Numbered from the stretch's first letter, positions 16,871 to 24,485 are shown. The stretch: 64,000 bases of DNA from Bacillota bacterium (GCA_017460805.1 JAFUAF010000010.1:124001-188000); one strand, 5' to 3'. A program made the numbers and translations. Notes: a model not told the origin generated them from the letters alone.

Positions 16871-17386
16871 ATGAAAACAAAAACAATGACCCAAACTGCG
16901 CTTATGACCGCAGTTATATGTATACTTGCACCTATGACCATACCGATAGGCGCTGTGCCTGTCTCACTTACAAACCTTGCCGTATGCCTTAGTGTTTACC
17001 TGCTTGGCTTAAAACGCGGCACATTAAGTTATCTGATATACTACATACTCGGCTGTTTCGGACTTCCCGTGTTTTCGGGCTTTCAGGGCGGCCTTGCAAA
17101 GGCTCTCGGACCTACGGGCGGCTGTCTTATCGGATTTTTCCTTTTGGCTTTGATAAGCGGCATTTTTATAGAAAAATCCGGCAAAAAATATATTCACCTT
17201 TTGGGTATGATACTCGGCGGCATTGCCGTTTACTGCGTCGGTGTACCGTGGTTTGCCTTTGTTACGCAAACAAGTATGAAACAGGCCTTTATGACAGCCT
17301 GCGCACCCTTTATTTTAATTGATATTCTTAAATGCGTTTTCGTTCTTTTGGTCGGAAACGAGATAAAAAAAAGACTGCCCCGTTGA
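16871..17386 (+). CDS. bioY: Biotin transporter BioY (ECF S component), 171 aa
   Basis: Integral membrane substrate-binding component of an ECF transporter for biotin, possibly dethiobiotin. Six hydrophobic segments are visible, with BioY signatures PIGAVPVSLTNLAVCL, GLPVFSGFQGGLAKALGPTGG and YCVGVPWF. I chose ATG at 16871, preceded by GAGGAAAG. An alternative ATG at 16859 overlaps the bioB stop and adds four residues. Co-transcribed with bioB under BirA. No EcfA/EcfT genes are adjacent; they may be elsewhere, or BioY may work alone at low affinity. Confidence 0.93.
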   Translation: MKTKTMTQTALMTAVICILAPMTIPIGAVPVSLTNLAVCLSVYLLGLKRGTLSYLIYYILGCFGLPVFSGFQGGLAKALGPTGGCLIGFFLLALISGIFIEKSGKKYIHLLGMILGGIAVYCVGVPWFAFVTQTSMKQAFMTACAPFILIDILKCVFVLLVGNEIKKRLPR

Positions 17387-17403
17387 ATAGGGCAGTTTTT
17401 TTG
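17373..17403 (+). terminator. Terminator of bioBY
   Basis: ACTGCCC/GGGCAGT hairpin followed by eight T. It overlaps the last codons of bioY. Confidence 0.85.
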
Positions 17404-17520
17404 CAAGTTAAAAAGCAGCCATTAATTTAGGAGGAACGACTGCTTTTTAGGGGGGATATTATTAAAAAATAAAGGAGAGTGAGCTTAATCAACAGCTTTA
17501 AAACCACCTGAAACATAAAC

Positions 17521-17552
17521 AAAAAAAGTTGCGGACAACTCAGTCGGCAACT
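17521..17552 (-). terminator. Conditional terminator of the orphan c-di-GMP riboswitch
   Basis: Minus strand AGTTGCCGAC/GTCCGCAACT hairpin with one mismatch, followed by seven T. It lies 11 bases beyond the aptamer and is probably the expression platform. Downstream (17400-17520) there is only a possible 29-codon reading frame and a second hairpin with A/T-rich arms (AAAAAGCAG/CTGCTTTTT). Confidence 0.75.
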
Positions 17553-17562
17553 AAAACAAACA

Positions 17563-17640
17563 AATGCAACCGGCTGTCATAGCTATGAGCTTTAGACCCT
17601 TGGCTTTGCGTCCTTACCTTTCAATAAGTTTGCCAACTAT
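17563..17640 (-). ncRNA. c-di-GMP-I (GEMM-I) riboswitch, orphan copy
   Basis: Read on the minus strand, the region has the GEMM-I core: GGCAAAC, then GGACGCAAAGCC, GGGTCTAAAG and the closing CAGCCGGTTGC. The conserved GCAAAGCC and CTAAAG elements and the GNRA-like GAAA (ATTGAAAGGTAA) are all present. A strong promoter precedes it and a terminator follows. No recognisable gene lies downstream on this strand before the 3' end of the oppositely oriented bioY. It may control a very short peptide or RNA, or be the remnant of a lost gene. Confidence 0.92.
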
Positions 17641-17657
17641 TGATTAACTCTATATAT

Positions 17658-17686
17658 ATAATACACCCAATCGGGCGATTTGTCAA
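17658..17686 (-). promoter_or_regulatory. Promoter of the orphan c-di-GMP riboswitch
   Basis: Minus-strand TTGACA (17686-17681), exactly 17 nt, TATTAT (17663-17658), a few bases before the aptamer. This is one of the strongest promoter matches in the window. Confidence 0.85.
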
Positions 17687-17776
17687 TAAATAAATATATC
17701 CAAATTTTATAAAAATATTCGCATTATAAAACCACTTTTTTGTATGGTTTTACCATACATTATTAAACTTTTTTAA

Positions 17777-18289
17777 TTATTTACCAAAAGACGAAATAAT
17801 GTATGGTATACCATAACCAAGAAAGCTCATAATTGCAAGCGCAAGCAGTATTCCCAAAAAGATAGCGGGCACGGCTTTTTTGAGCTTTATGTCCAAAAGT
17901 GCCGCAATAAGTGCGCCCGTCCACGCCCCCGTACCGGGAAGAGGAATGCCGACAAACAGCAAAAGACCCACAAACTCGTACTTTTGTATCTGATCGCTTT
18001 TGCCCATAGCGCGTGCTTCCAATTTTTCGACAATGGGTTTAAAAAGCTTTGTCTTTTTAAGCTTATCAAAAATAGGCGTGATAAAAAGCAGGATAAACGG
18101 GATCGGGATAATATTTCCCACAAGGCAGATAAGCGCCGCCCTTATATAATCCACCTGCAAAAACGATGCAGCAAGTATACCGCCCCTTAATTCAAGCAGC
18201 GGCAGCATGGAAATAAAAAATACCACGCCCTCGGCCGAAAGCCCGAGATTATTCAAAAAATCTATTGCACTTTGTACCAGATGTTCCAT
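17777..18289 (-). CDS. Small multidrug-export-like membrane protein (COG2426 family), 170 aa
   Basis: Integral membrane protein with about four hydrophobic segments. It carries the family signatures LPLLELRGGI, GNIIPIPFILLF, FVGLLLFVGIPLPGTGAWTGALIA and a C-terminal LALAIMSFLGYG helix. The family name 'small multidrug export protein' rests on weak evidence; transport function is inferred. I chose the ATG at 18289, after AAAGGAGAAAATT; an in-frame upstream extension runs through a duplicated sequence (see the 51-bp repeat). It is a diverged paralogue of the next gene upstream (18371-18850), so the pair probably arose by tandem duplication and may act together. Confidence 0.82.
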   Translation of the reverse strand: MEHLVQSAIDFLNNLGLSAEGVVFFISMLPLLELRGGILAASFLQVDYIRAALICLVGNIIPIPFILLFITPIFDKLKKTKLFKPIVEKLEARAMGKSDQIQKYEFVGLLLFVGIPLPGTGAWTGALIAALLDIKLKKAVPAIFLGILLALAIMSFLGYGIPYIISSFGK

Positions 18290-18296
18290 AATTTTC

Positions 18297-18347
18297 TCCT
18301 TTAAAACAAACTTACCGGCGCCGACATAATAAGCGCCGAGCATACCA
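18297..18347. repeat. 51-bp direct repeat, copy 1 (between the two COG2426 paralogues)
   Basis: Identical except for one base to 18367-18417, at an offset of exactly 70 bp. Copy 2 is the 3' end of the 18371-18850 gene. Copy 1 lies between the genes and supplies the ribosome-binding site of the 17777-18289 gene. It is a footprint of a local tandem duplication. Confidence 0.9.
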
Positions 18348-18366
18348 AGCCATACATGGGATGGTT

Positions 18367-18417
18367 TCCTTTAAAACAAACTTACCAGCGCCGACATAAT
18401 AAGCGCCGAGCATACCA
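18367..18417. repeat. 51-bp direct repeat, copy 2 (3' end of the upstream COG2426 paralogue)
   Basis: Second copy of the repeat at 18297-18347; it encodes the C-terminal residues and stop codon of the 159-aa paralogue. Confidence 0.9.
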
Positions 18418-18850
18418 TACCGCAGAGCACCGCGGCAAACGCCTTTTTAACGGGCATACTTGAAATAGAGGATATAAAAGTCCCCATATAAGCACCCGTC
18501 CCCGGCAAGGGCAGTGCAATAAAGAGCACTATTCCCAAAAAGCCGTATTTTTTTATCAGACCGTCACGCTTGTCCGCATTTTTTTCAAGTTTGTGTATGG
18601 CATTTTCCAAAATATGCTTTTTCTTAAAAATATCCTTTAAGTACCGCCCGAAAGCAAAGATAAACGGCACGGGAATAAAATTGCCCAAAACACACAGCAA
18701 AGCCGCTTTCAGAACGGGTGTATCCAGAAAATAGGATGCCGTCATCCCGCCCCTTATGCCAAACATGGGCAGTATGGATATTATTATCAGCGTCAGCTCG
18801 TCGGGAAAGCCCCTTAGCTGTGCTATTGCCTGCAAAACAGTTTCTTTCAT
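18371..18850 (-). CDS. Small multidrug-export-like membrane protein (COG2426 family), 159 aa
   Basis: Paralogue of the following gene, with the same signatures: ILPMFGIRGGM, GNFIPVPFIFAFGRYL, KYGFLGIVLFIALPLPGTGAYMGTFI and a hydrophobic C-terminal helix. Predicted inner-membrane protein with about four hydrophobic segments. The substrate is unknown. Its 3' end is duplicated downstream as part of a 51-bp repeat. The gene order and repeat suggest co-transcription with the 17777 gene. Confidence 0.82.
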   Translation of the reverse strand: MKETVLQAIAQLRGFPDELTLIIISILPMFGIRGGMTASYFLDTPVLKAALLCVLGNFIPVPFIFAFGRYLKDIFKKKHILENAIHKLEKNADKRDGLIKKYGFLGIVLFIALPLPGTGAYMGTFISSISSMPVKKAFAAVLCGMVCSALIMSALVSLF

Positions 18851-18934
18851 TCAGATCATTTCCTAATTTATTTCTTTCGAAATTCAGCAATCTGTTTTAT
18901 TGTACAACAAAAAGCCCCGTTTGTAAAGACTTTT

Positions 18935-19945
18935 TCAAATCATTCCTATATGTCTGAAAAGCGCTATTGTAAAAAACATTGTAAAGATGGATAAAAGGCT
19001 CGTCCAGACCACAAGCTGTCTTGCCAGTTCGCCGTGGCTGTTCATTTCCTCTGCCATGATAGCCGAAGCGACCGCCACAGGCGAGCAGTAAAGCGCGATT
19101 ATAGCGGGCATTTCCACACTTGATACCACAAGGCCGATACCCGTTTTTGAGATAAGTATAAGCCCGCCTATACAGATAAGCGGCGTAAGTATCAAGCGCC
19201 ATACAGTACCGAAAGCAATATCCTTTGCCAAAGACTTCACAGCGGAAAACTTGAACTGACCTCCCAGAACAAGCAGCGCAAGCGGCGAAGCCATACTGCC
19301 TACACTTTTTATCGCCTTATACAAAAACGGCAGTTGATTTTTTATTGTAAAAATATATTCGCCGTCTTTCATAGGTATCTTACTTCTTATCAAAAGCGTT
19401 ATTATACCCAGTAAAACACCTATAATAAGCGGATTTTTGGCAATGCCTTTCAAAATTTTCTTTATATCTATACCCTTGTTCGTATCATCGCCGAATACCG
19501 TCAGACAGGCTACCGCAAGGATATTGAATATCGGTATGCTGAATGCGGAAATGACCGCAGCCGCCGCCACCGACTCCACCCCGCCCATAGCTTCGGCAAG
19601 GGTAACGCCGATTATGGCAAAATTGGAACGGAAACTGCACTGCAAAAGCGCCCCGCGTTTTTTATTGTCCTTTGTGTAAAGACAAACACAGACAAGAGCT
19701 ATCACGAAAATTGCCAGAATAAGCAGCATTGCAAACAGCACCAACGGCCAGTTTACCGCGCCGAAGCCCTCGACCGAATAGATATTGTAAAAAAGATAAA
19801 CGGGCAGCGCCACACGAAAGACCGTTTTGTTGGCCGTCTTTAAAAAACCGCCGTCAAAAAAGCCCGTCTGCCCCAGCATGTAACCCAGAACAATGGTAAT
19901 AATGATCGGCAAGACCGAGTTCGCCGCAAAAATAAATGTATTCAT
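18935..19945 (-). CDS. AEC-family transporter (auxin-efflux-carrier/malate-permease type), 336 aa
   Basis: Integral membrane protein with about ten hydrophobic segments and the family pattern of two five-helix halves. Recognisable parts are LPIIITIVLGYMLGQTGFFD at the N-terminus, FRSNFAIIGVTLAEAMGG, and SSVEMPAIIALYCSPVAVAS near the C-terminus. Bacterial AEC members export or import dicarboxylates such as malate; the substrate here is unproven. I chose ATG at 19945, which has GGAG nine bases upstream; the ATG at 19960 overlaps that site. It lies directly downstream of the isocitrate dehydrogenase terminator. An organic-acid role would suit that neighbourhood. Confidence 0.87.
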   Translation of the reverse strand: MNTFIFAANSVLPIIITIVLGYMLGQTGFFDGGFLKTANKTVFRVALPVYLFYNIYSVEGFGAVNWPLVLFAMLLILAIFVIALVCVCLYTKDNKKRGALLQCSFRSNFAIIGVTLAEAMGGVESVAAAAVISAFSIPIFNILAVACLTVFGDDTNKGIDIKKILKGIAKNPLIIGVLLGIITLLIRSKIPMKDGEYIFTIKNQLPFLYKAIKSVGSMASPLALLVLGGQFKFSAVKSLAKDIAFGTVWRLILTPLICIGGLILISKTGIGLVVSSVEMPAIIALYCSPVAVASAIMAEEMNSHGELARQLVVWTSLLSIFTMFFTIALFRHIGMI

Positions 19946-19960
19946 ATTTAAATTCTCCAT

Positions 19961-19993
19961 AAAAAACAGGGAACAGCCGCCTGCCGTCCCCTG
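19961..19993 (-). terminator. Terminator between isocitrate dehydrogenase and the AEC transporter gene
   Basis: Minus-strand CAGGGGACGGC pairs, with G-U wobbles, to GCTGTTCCCTG, followed by six T. The AEC start lies only ~15 bases further on with no clear promoter between, so it probably depends on read-through. Confidence 0.7.
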
Positions 19994-20001
19994 TGCTTTT
20001 C

Positions 20002-21156
20002 TTATAACTTCTGAATCGTTTCCATGATATAGTCTGCAAGTTCTGCGCTTGTGCAGCCGTCGTCATGGCCTGTGATCTGAATTTTCTTTTCTTTCTGAGT
20101 ACAGATATCAAGTGCCTCGTCAAGCTTGGCAGCCTTGTCGCCGTAGCCGATATGCGCAAGAAGCATACTTGCTGCGCGGATGATAGAACAGGGGTCTGCA
20201 TACTTGTCTCTGCCCTCTTCCACCATTCTGGGTGCAGAGCCGTGGATAGCCTCGAACATAGCGTATTTTTTACCCATGTTGATACTGCCCGCAGTACCTA
20301 CGCCGCCCTGGAATTCGGCAGCCTCGTCTGTGATGATGTCGCCGTAAAGGTTGGGAAGAACAACGACCTTGAAATCGCGTCTTCTCTTCTCATCGATAAG
20401 CTTTGCGGTCATAATGTCGATATACCAGTCATCTGTCTCGATATCGGGATATTCCTTGGCAATTTCCTTGAACATATTAAGGAATTTGCCGTCCGTAGTC
20501 TTGATGATATTTGCCTTTGTAACACAGGTAACTTTGCCCTTGTTATTCTTCTTTGCATAGTCAAAAGCCGCACGGATAATTCTCTCCGTACCGTCTGTTG
20601 TTGCAACGGTAAAGTCAAAAGCAAGGTCTTCGTCAATATCAAAGCCCTTTGAACCGAGAGTATAAGAACCCTCTGTATTTTCGCGGTAGAATGTCCAGTC
20701 AATGCCCTCTTCGGGTATTCTTACGGGACGAACATTGGCAAAAAGATCAAGTTCCTTTCTCATAGCCACGTTAGCGGACTCGATATTTACCTTGTCGCCC
20801 GCTCTGGGTGTGGTAGTAGGTCCTTTAAGGATAACGGGGCACTCCTTAAGCTGTGCAAGCACATCGTCGGGGATCGCCTTGCCCGCTGCAATTCTGTTTT
20901 CGATAGTAAGGCCGTCGATAACCTTAAATTCGACCTTGCCGCTCTTTACTTCATCGGCAAGCAAAAATTCAAGTATTCTCTGTGCCTGTGCGGTAATAGC
21001 CGGGCCGATGCCGTCGCCGCCGCAGATACCTATTTTGATAACGGGAAGAGTTGAAAAGTCGATAAAATCCTTATCCTGCTTCATTCTCTCCACTCTTGCA
21101 AGCTGTTCTTCAATAAGCTTGCCGAATTTTTCCTTTGCAATTTCGATTTTGTTCAT
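20002..21156 (-). CDS. icd: Isocitrate dehydrogenase (isocitrate/isopropylmalate dehydrogenase family), 384 aa
   Basis: Oxidatively decarboxylates isocitrate to 2-oxoglutarate. Family motifs are IGICGGDGIGPAI (N-terminal), NVRPVR, YRENTEGSYTLGSKGF, the catalytic VTKANIIKTTDG segment, VVLPNLYGDIITDEAAEFQGG and FEAIHGSAPRM. An N-terminal ~35-residue helix (EKFGKLIEEQLARVERMKQ) is longer than in IPMDH. It lies 17 bases downstream of the Re-citrate synthase gene, which supports the isocitrate assignment over isopropylmalate. Aconitase is not in the window. NAD versus NADP preference is not decided from sequence alone. Confidence 0.85.
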   Translation of the reverse strand: MNKIEIAKEKFGKLIEEQLARVERMKQDKDFIDFSTLPVIKIGICGGDGIGPAITAQAQRILEFLLADEVKSGKVEFKVIDGLTIENRIAAGKAIPDDVLAQLKECPVILKGPTTTPRAGDKVNIESANVAMRKELDLFANVRPVRIPEEGIDWTFYRENTEGSYTLGSKGFDIDEDLAFDFTVATTDGTERIIRAAFDYAKKNNKGKVTCVTKANIIKTTDGKFLNMFKEIAKEYPDIETDDWYIDIMTAKLIDEKRRRDFKVVVLPNLYGDIITDEAAEFQGGVGTAGSINMGKKYAMFEAIHGSAPRMVEEGRDKYADPCSIIRAASMLLAHIGYGDKAAKLDEALDICTQKEKKIQITGHDDGCTSAELADYIMETIQKL

Positions 21157-21173
21157 CTTATATGCTCCTTTTT

Positions 21174-22589
21174 TTAAATATCTTCGTCATGCTTTGGTGT
21201 GTGGTGGTACTTGCTCATTTCGGCCTCGTACTGTTCCATAACGATACCACTGAGTCTTGCAAGTTCCTTGTCACTTATAACGGTCACACGGCCGTCCTCA
21301 TACTGCTTGTCCACCCACTCTTTTACCTTTACAACAACGGGGTGCTTCTTGTCGTAAGCGTCCTCGTCCTTTAGCCTGTAATAGGTATTTATCCAATGTG
21401 CAACACCCGCAAGACCCGATGTTTTGCTGACCGCTATCTTAACGGGACGGTTGAGCAGAAGTTCGGTATTGAAGATGTTGTATATCTCCTCGTTTTTAAG
21501 TATGCCGTCGGCGTGTATGCCCGCACGGGTAACATTAAAGTTAGAGCCGACAAAAGGTGTCATAGGCGGTATCTCGTAGCCTATCTCCTTTTCAAAATAC
21601 TCGGCAAGTTCGGTAATAACGGTCGTGTCCATGCCGTCAAGCGTACCGCGAAGCTGTGCATATTCCATGACCATAGCTTCAAGCGGTGTATTGCCCGTTC
21701 TTTCGCCTATGCCGAAAAGTGATGTATTTACGCTGCTGCAGCCGTAAAGCCATGCATTCGAGGCATTTACGACAGAACGGTAAAAATCGTTGTGGCCGTG
21801 CCATTCAAGCAGTTCGCTCGGAACGCCCGCATGATGATGCAGACCGTAGATTATACCCTGCACGCTTCGCGGAAGCACGGTACCGGGGAAGGTAACGCCA
21901 TAGCCCATTGTATCGCAGGCGCGGATTTTGATAGGCATACCCGTTTCCTCGTACAGCTTCATAAGTTCGCTTGCAAAAGGCACTACAAAGCCGTAAAAAT
22001 CGGCTCTTGTTATATCCTCGAAATGACAGCGCGGTCTAATGCCGTATTCTATACACTGTCTTATGGTCTTCATGTAGTATTCGATTATCTCGCTGCGCTT
22101 CATATTCATTTTATAGAAAATATGATAGTCCGAGCAGCTTACCAGAATACCCGTTTCCTTGACACCTATGGACTTGACAAGCTCAAAATCCTTGCTGCTT
22201 GCCCTTATCCAGGTTGTGACTTCGGGGAAATTGTACCCCTGTTCAAGACACTTGTAAACGGCATCCTGGTCTTTTTTTGAATATATGAAAAATTCACTCT
22301 GACGTATCTTGCCCTTAGGGCCGCCGAGTTTATGTAAAAGCTTGTATATCTTTGCTATCTGCTCCACCGTATAAGGTTCGCGCGACTGCTGACCGTCGCG
22401 GAATGTCGTGTCGGTTATCCATATCTCATTAGGCATATCTATAGGCACGATACGGTGGTTAAACGCGATTTTGGGCACCTCGTCATAATTATAAAGATTA
22501 TCATAGAGATTTGGCTTGTCCACATCCTGCAAAGGATAGTTTGTCTCGCCGCGTTCAAGCAGATTTGTCTTTGAATTGAATATAAACAA
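21174..22589 (-). CDS. Re-citrate synthase (homocitrate-synthase-like), 471 aa
   Basis: Member of the DRE-TIM metallolyase family (isopropylmalate/homocitrate synthases). Motifs are IWITDTTFRDGQQSR, RQSEFFIYSKKD, HFEDITRADFYGFVVPF, LEWHGHNDFY and GIGERTGNTPLEAMV. From memory, it matches the clostridial Re-face citrate synthase first shown in Clostridium kluyveri, rather than LeuA or NifV, in its N-terminal PNLYDNLYNYDEVPKI and in overall length. The likely start is TTG at 22589, preceded by AGAGGTGAGCATCG. It forms a two-gene unit with isocitrate dehydrogenase, making the oxidative arm of an incomplete TCA cycle to 2-oxoglutarate. Homocitrate synthase is the main alternative. Confidence 0.82.
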   Translation of the reverse strand: MFIFNSKTNLLERGETNYPLQDVDKPNLYDNLYNYDEVPKIAFNHRIVPIDMPNEIWITDTTFRDGQQSREPYTVEQIAKIYKLLHKLGGPKGKIRQSEFFIYSKKDQDAVYKCLEQGYNFPEVTTWIRASSKDFELVKSIGVKETGILVSCSDYHIFYKMNMKRSEIIEYYMKTIRQCIEYGIRPRCHFEDITRADFYGFVVPFASELMKLYEETGMPIKIRACDTMGYGVTFPGTVLPRSVQGIIYGLHHHAGVPSELLEWHGHNDFYRSVVNASNAWLYGCSSVNTSLFGIGERTGNTPLEAMVMEYAQLRGTLDGMDTTVITELAEYFEKEIGYEIPPMTPFVGSNFNVTRAGIHADGILKNEEIYNIFNTELLLNRPVKIAVSKTSGLAGVAHWINTYYRLKDEDAYDKKHPVVVKVKEWVDKQYEDGRVTVISDKELARLSGIVMEQYEAEMSKYHHTPKHDEDI

Positions 22590-22858
22590 CGATGCTCACC
22601 TCTGTTCTTAATAAAATTCCCTCATTATTATTTCTAAAAAATAACTATAAACTATATTTTATCTCTTTTTTCATCTCTTGTCAATAGATTTTGAATAAAT
22701 CCTGTCCTGTTTATTCAAACATCATTAATCCGCCGCCGCATATTATATTTAAAACACAAAAACGCACTGTATTTTCGAGCTGATACGCAGAATAAAAGCC
22801 CTTGCCGATTTTGCAAGTTATAAAGCCCAAACTTGCACTTTTCATATCGCACGTTTTC

Positions 22859-23506
22859 TTATTTCGACGCCACCGGAAAATCAAAATATATATCGGGATA
22901 AGGCTCGTCTTCAAGGGTAAAATGCCACCATTCGCAGTCAATGGGCAAAAAGCCGTTATGCAGCATGGCATTTCTCAAAAGCATACGGTTTTCGTACTGT
23001 CCGTCGGTTATGCCCCTGTAGTCGGGATGCGACTTCTCGCCAAACCAGTCAAAAGGACTGCCCATATCGACTTCCCTGCCCGTCTGCATATCAAACAAAG
23101 TCAGATCGACGGTACTGCCGCGGCTGTGACTCGATCTTCCCGCTATATAGCCCTTTGCAAACAGTTCCTGTTTTTCAAGGTCGGGATAAAAATACGGTTT
23201 CATACGTATATCAAGGTCTTCTATTCCCCACATGACAAAATGCTTTACCGCACTTACAGGACGATAAGCATCGAAAATTTTAAGTCTGTACCCCTTTACC
23301 GCCATCTCGTTGCTGACGTTTTTCAAGGCACGTGCCGCCTGTTTTGTAAGCAGGGCACAGGGCTCCTCATATCCGTCGATGCGGCTGCCTATAAAATTAT
23401 AAGTCGAATAATAACGTATCTCCTGTATAATGTCGGGTATGTACTCGGCTAGCGTTACAAAGCCCGTTTCGCGTATTATCTTTTCGCTGTACTCCTTTTT
23501 TTCCAT
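22859..23506 (-). CDS. D-Ala-D-Ala dipeptidase (VanX/DdpX-like, peptidase M15), 215 aa
   Basis: Zinc dipeptidase of the M15D family. The zinc motif appears as SSHSRGSTVDLTLFD (SxHxxGxxxD) and EWWHF supplies the catalytic Glu and third ligand. FDAYRPVSAVKHF is the conserved arginine loop. There is no signal peptide, so it is probably cytoplasmic, like VanX. No vanH/vanA ligase or vanRS genes are adjacent, so this is more likely peptidoglycan-dipeptide salvage than vancomycin resistance. The start has an AGGGAGGTAAAT site. A hairpin at 23519-23547 separates it from the upstream leader-peptide gene. Confidence 0.88.
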   Translation of the reverse strand: MEKKEYSEKIIRETGFVTLAEYIPDIIQEIRYYSTYNFIGSRIDGYEEPCALLTKQAARALKNVSNEMAVKGYRLKIFDAYRPVSAVKHFVMWGIEDLDIRMKPYFYPDLEKQELFAKGYIAGRSSHSRGSTVDLTLFDMQTGREVDMGSPFDWFGEKSHPDYRGITDGQYENRMLLRNAMLHNGFLPIDCEWWHFTLEDEPYPDIYFDFPVASK

Positions 23507-23518
23507 ATTTACCTCCCT

Positions 23519-23547
23519 ATACGGATAAGGGACGACCCTTATCCGTT
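23519..23547. other. Perfect hairpin between the leader-peptide and VanX-like genes
   Basis: ACGGATAAGGG and CCCTTATCCGT form an 11-bp stem around a 5-base loop. No T-run follows on either strand. It could attenuate read-through, protect mRNA from decay or bind a regulator. It sits just before the VanX-like ribosome-binding site on the minus strand. Confidence 0.6.
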
Positions 23548-23574
23548 AAAAACGAACCCAAGCCGTCCCATTGT

Positions 23575-23748
23575 TTAGTGCCATACATGTATGCCGTAAC
23601 TTACACTTTTAAAAAGATCCTTTTGGGGATCCTGCAATGCTTCATTGCCGCCGATCTTAAAACTTGTATTGACAGAGCCTGATAAACCGCCCGATACAAG
23701 TTCGGCTTCCTCTTCGCTCAATGGTTTACCTATTTTTTTCTCGTCCAT
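23575..23748 (-). CDS. Small peptide with double-glycine leader (RiPP/bacteriocin-like precursor), 57 aa
   Basis: The chosen start, MDEKKIGKPLSEEEAELVSGG, follows a good GGAGA site. The segment LSEEEAELVSGG is a typical double-glycine leader, cleaved by peptidase-containing ABC transporters. The remaining ~36 residues (LSGSVNTSFKIGGNEA and so on, ending SYGIHVWH) would be the core; they contain Ser and Thr but no Cys. A promoter-like TTGCAT-N17-TAAAAT precedes it. No modification enzyme or exporter is adjacent. It may be an orphan bacteriocin or signalling peptide served by genes elsewhere. Confidence 0.6.
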   Translation of the reverse strand: MDEKKIGKPLSEEEAELVSGGLSGSVNTSFKIGGNEALQDPQKDLFKSVSYGIHVWH

Positions 23749-23873
23749 AATAAATGTCTCCTTTCTGATGGTTTTATCACGGTACAATAATTCTTTGATA
23801 TTATTTTATCATACATCACTGTAAAATGCAACCATTTTTTAAGTATTGACATTTATACCATATGGCAGACGGT

Positions 23874-24485
23874 TTATTTTTTCTTTTTTTCTCTTTTTGG
23901 GATATGTTTGGAGTTAAAGACTCTTATACCCCTGCCCTCTTCATGAATGCGTTTAAAGACCTCTGCTGTATAGACAGCATCGCCGAGTGCATTGTGGAAA
24001 GGCATATCTATTTCAAGTTCCAGCATCTCGACGGCGTTTTTAAGGCCTATGCTTCTGCCTCTGCCGTATTTGAGATACTTTGCCATTATCTGCTGAACAT
24101 CAATATATTCCGCAATAATATCACCTTTTATTATGCCGTGATAGCTTAAGTTTCTATACAGTACTCTTATATCGCTGTTGCCCCATACACAGTAGATGCG
24201 GTTTTCGCCCGCAAATTCGCAAAACTTGGCATAGACTTCTTCAAACGAACCCGCATTTCTAAGCTCCGCCTCGGTAATGCCCGTCATTTTGGCAACGTAA
24301 GGATGCAGTCTTTTATATAGTTCGGGTTTGATAAAGGCCGAAAATCTGCCGACCTCGTTATAATTCTCATCCAGCTTGACTGCACCTATCTGTATTATCT
24401 CAAATCTGCACGCGGGGTCTGTTTCAACGCTGCCGCTGCCAAAATCAAACGCCTGATTAAATTCAAAATCCACTACTGTGTACAT
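23874..24485 (-). CDS. DEDDh-family 3'-5' exonuclease (DnaQ-like), 203 aa
   Basis: Exo I is VDFEFN (Asp/Glu pair), Exo II is CVWGNSDIRVLYRN, and Exo III is HNALGDAVYTAEVF (HxxxxD). The arrangement matches KapD/ERI-1-type exonucleases acting on DNA or RNA ends, probably cytoplasmic. The C-terminus is basic (HIPKREKKKK). The start has an AAAGGCAG site. It lies 14 bases downstream of the LysR-family gene, so may share its transcript. The biological substrate is not evident. Confidence 0.83.
   Translation of the reverse strand: MYTVVDFEFNQAFDFGSGSVETDPACRFEIIQIGAVKLDENYNEVGRFSAFIKPELYKRLHPYVAKMTGITEAELRNAGSFEEVYAKFCEFAGENRIYCVWGNSDIRVLYRNLSYHGIIKGDIIAEYIDVQQIMAKYLKYGRGRSIGLKNAVEMLELEIDMPFHNALGDAVYTAEVFKRIHEEGRGIRVFNSKHIPKREKKKK

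Noticed and set aside
17427..17516. 29-codon hydrophobic frame after the orphan riboswitch
   Set aside because: No ribosome-binding site before its ATG; mentioned in a finding but not annotated as a gene.
22711..22842. Possible 44-aa gene ending CGGGLMMFE on the minus strand after the VanX-like gene
   Set aside because: No convincing ribosome-binding site and no recognisable leader; kept only as a possibility in the intergenic region.
22859..23506. Vancomycin-resistance gene vanX
   Set aside because: Zinc and catalytic motifs match, but no vanH, ligase or vanRS genes are adjacent, so a resistance role is not supported.
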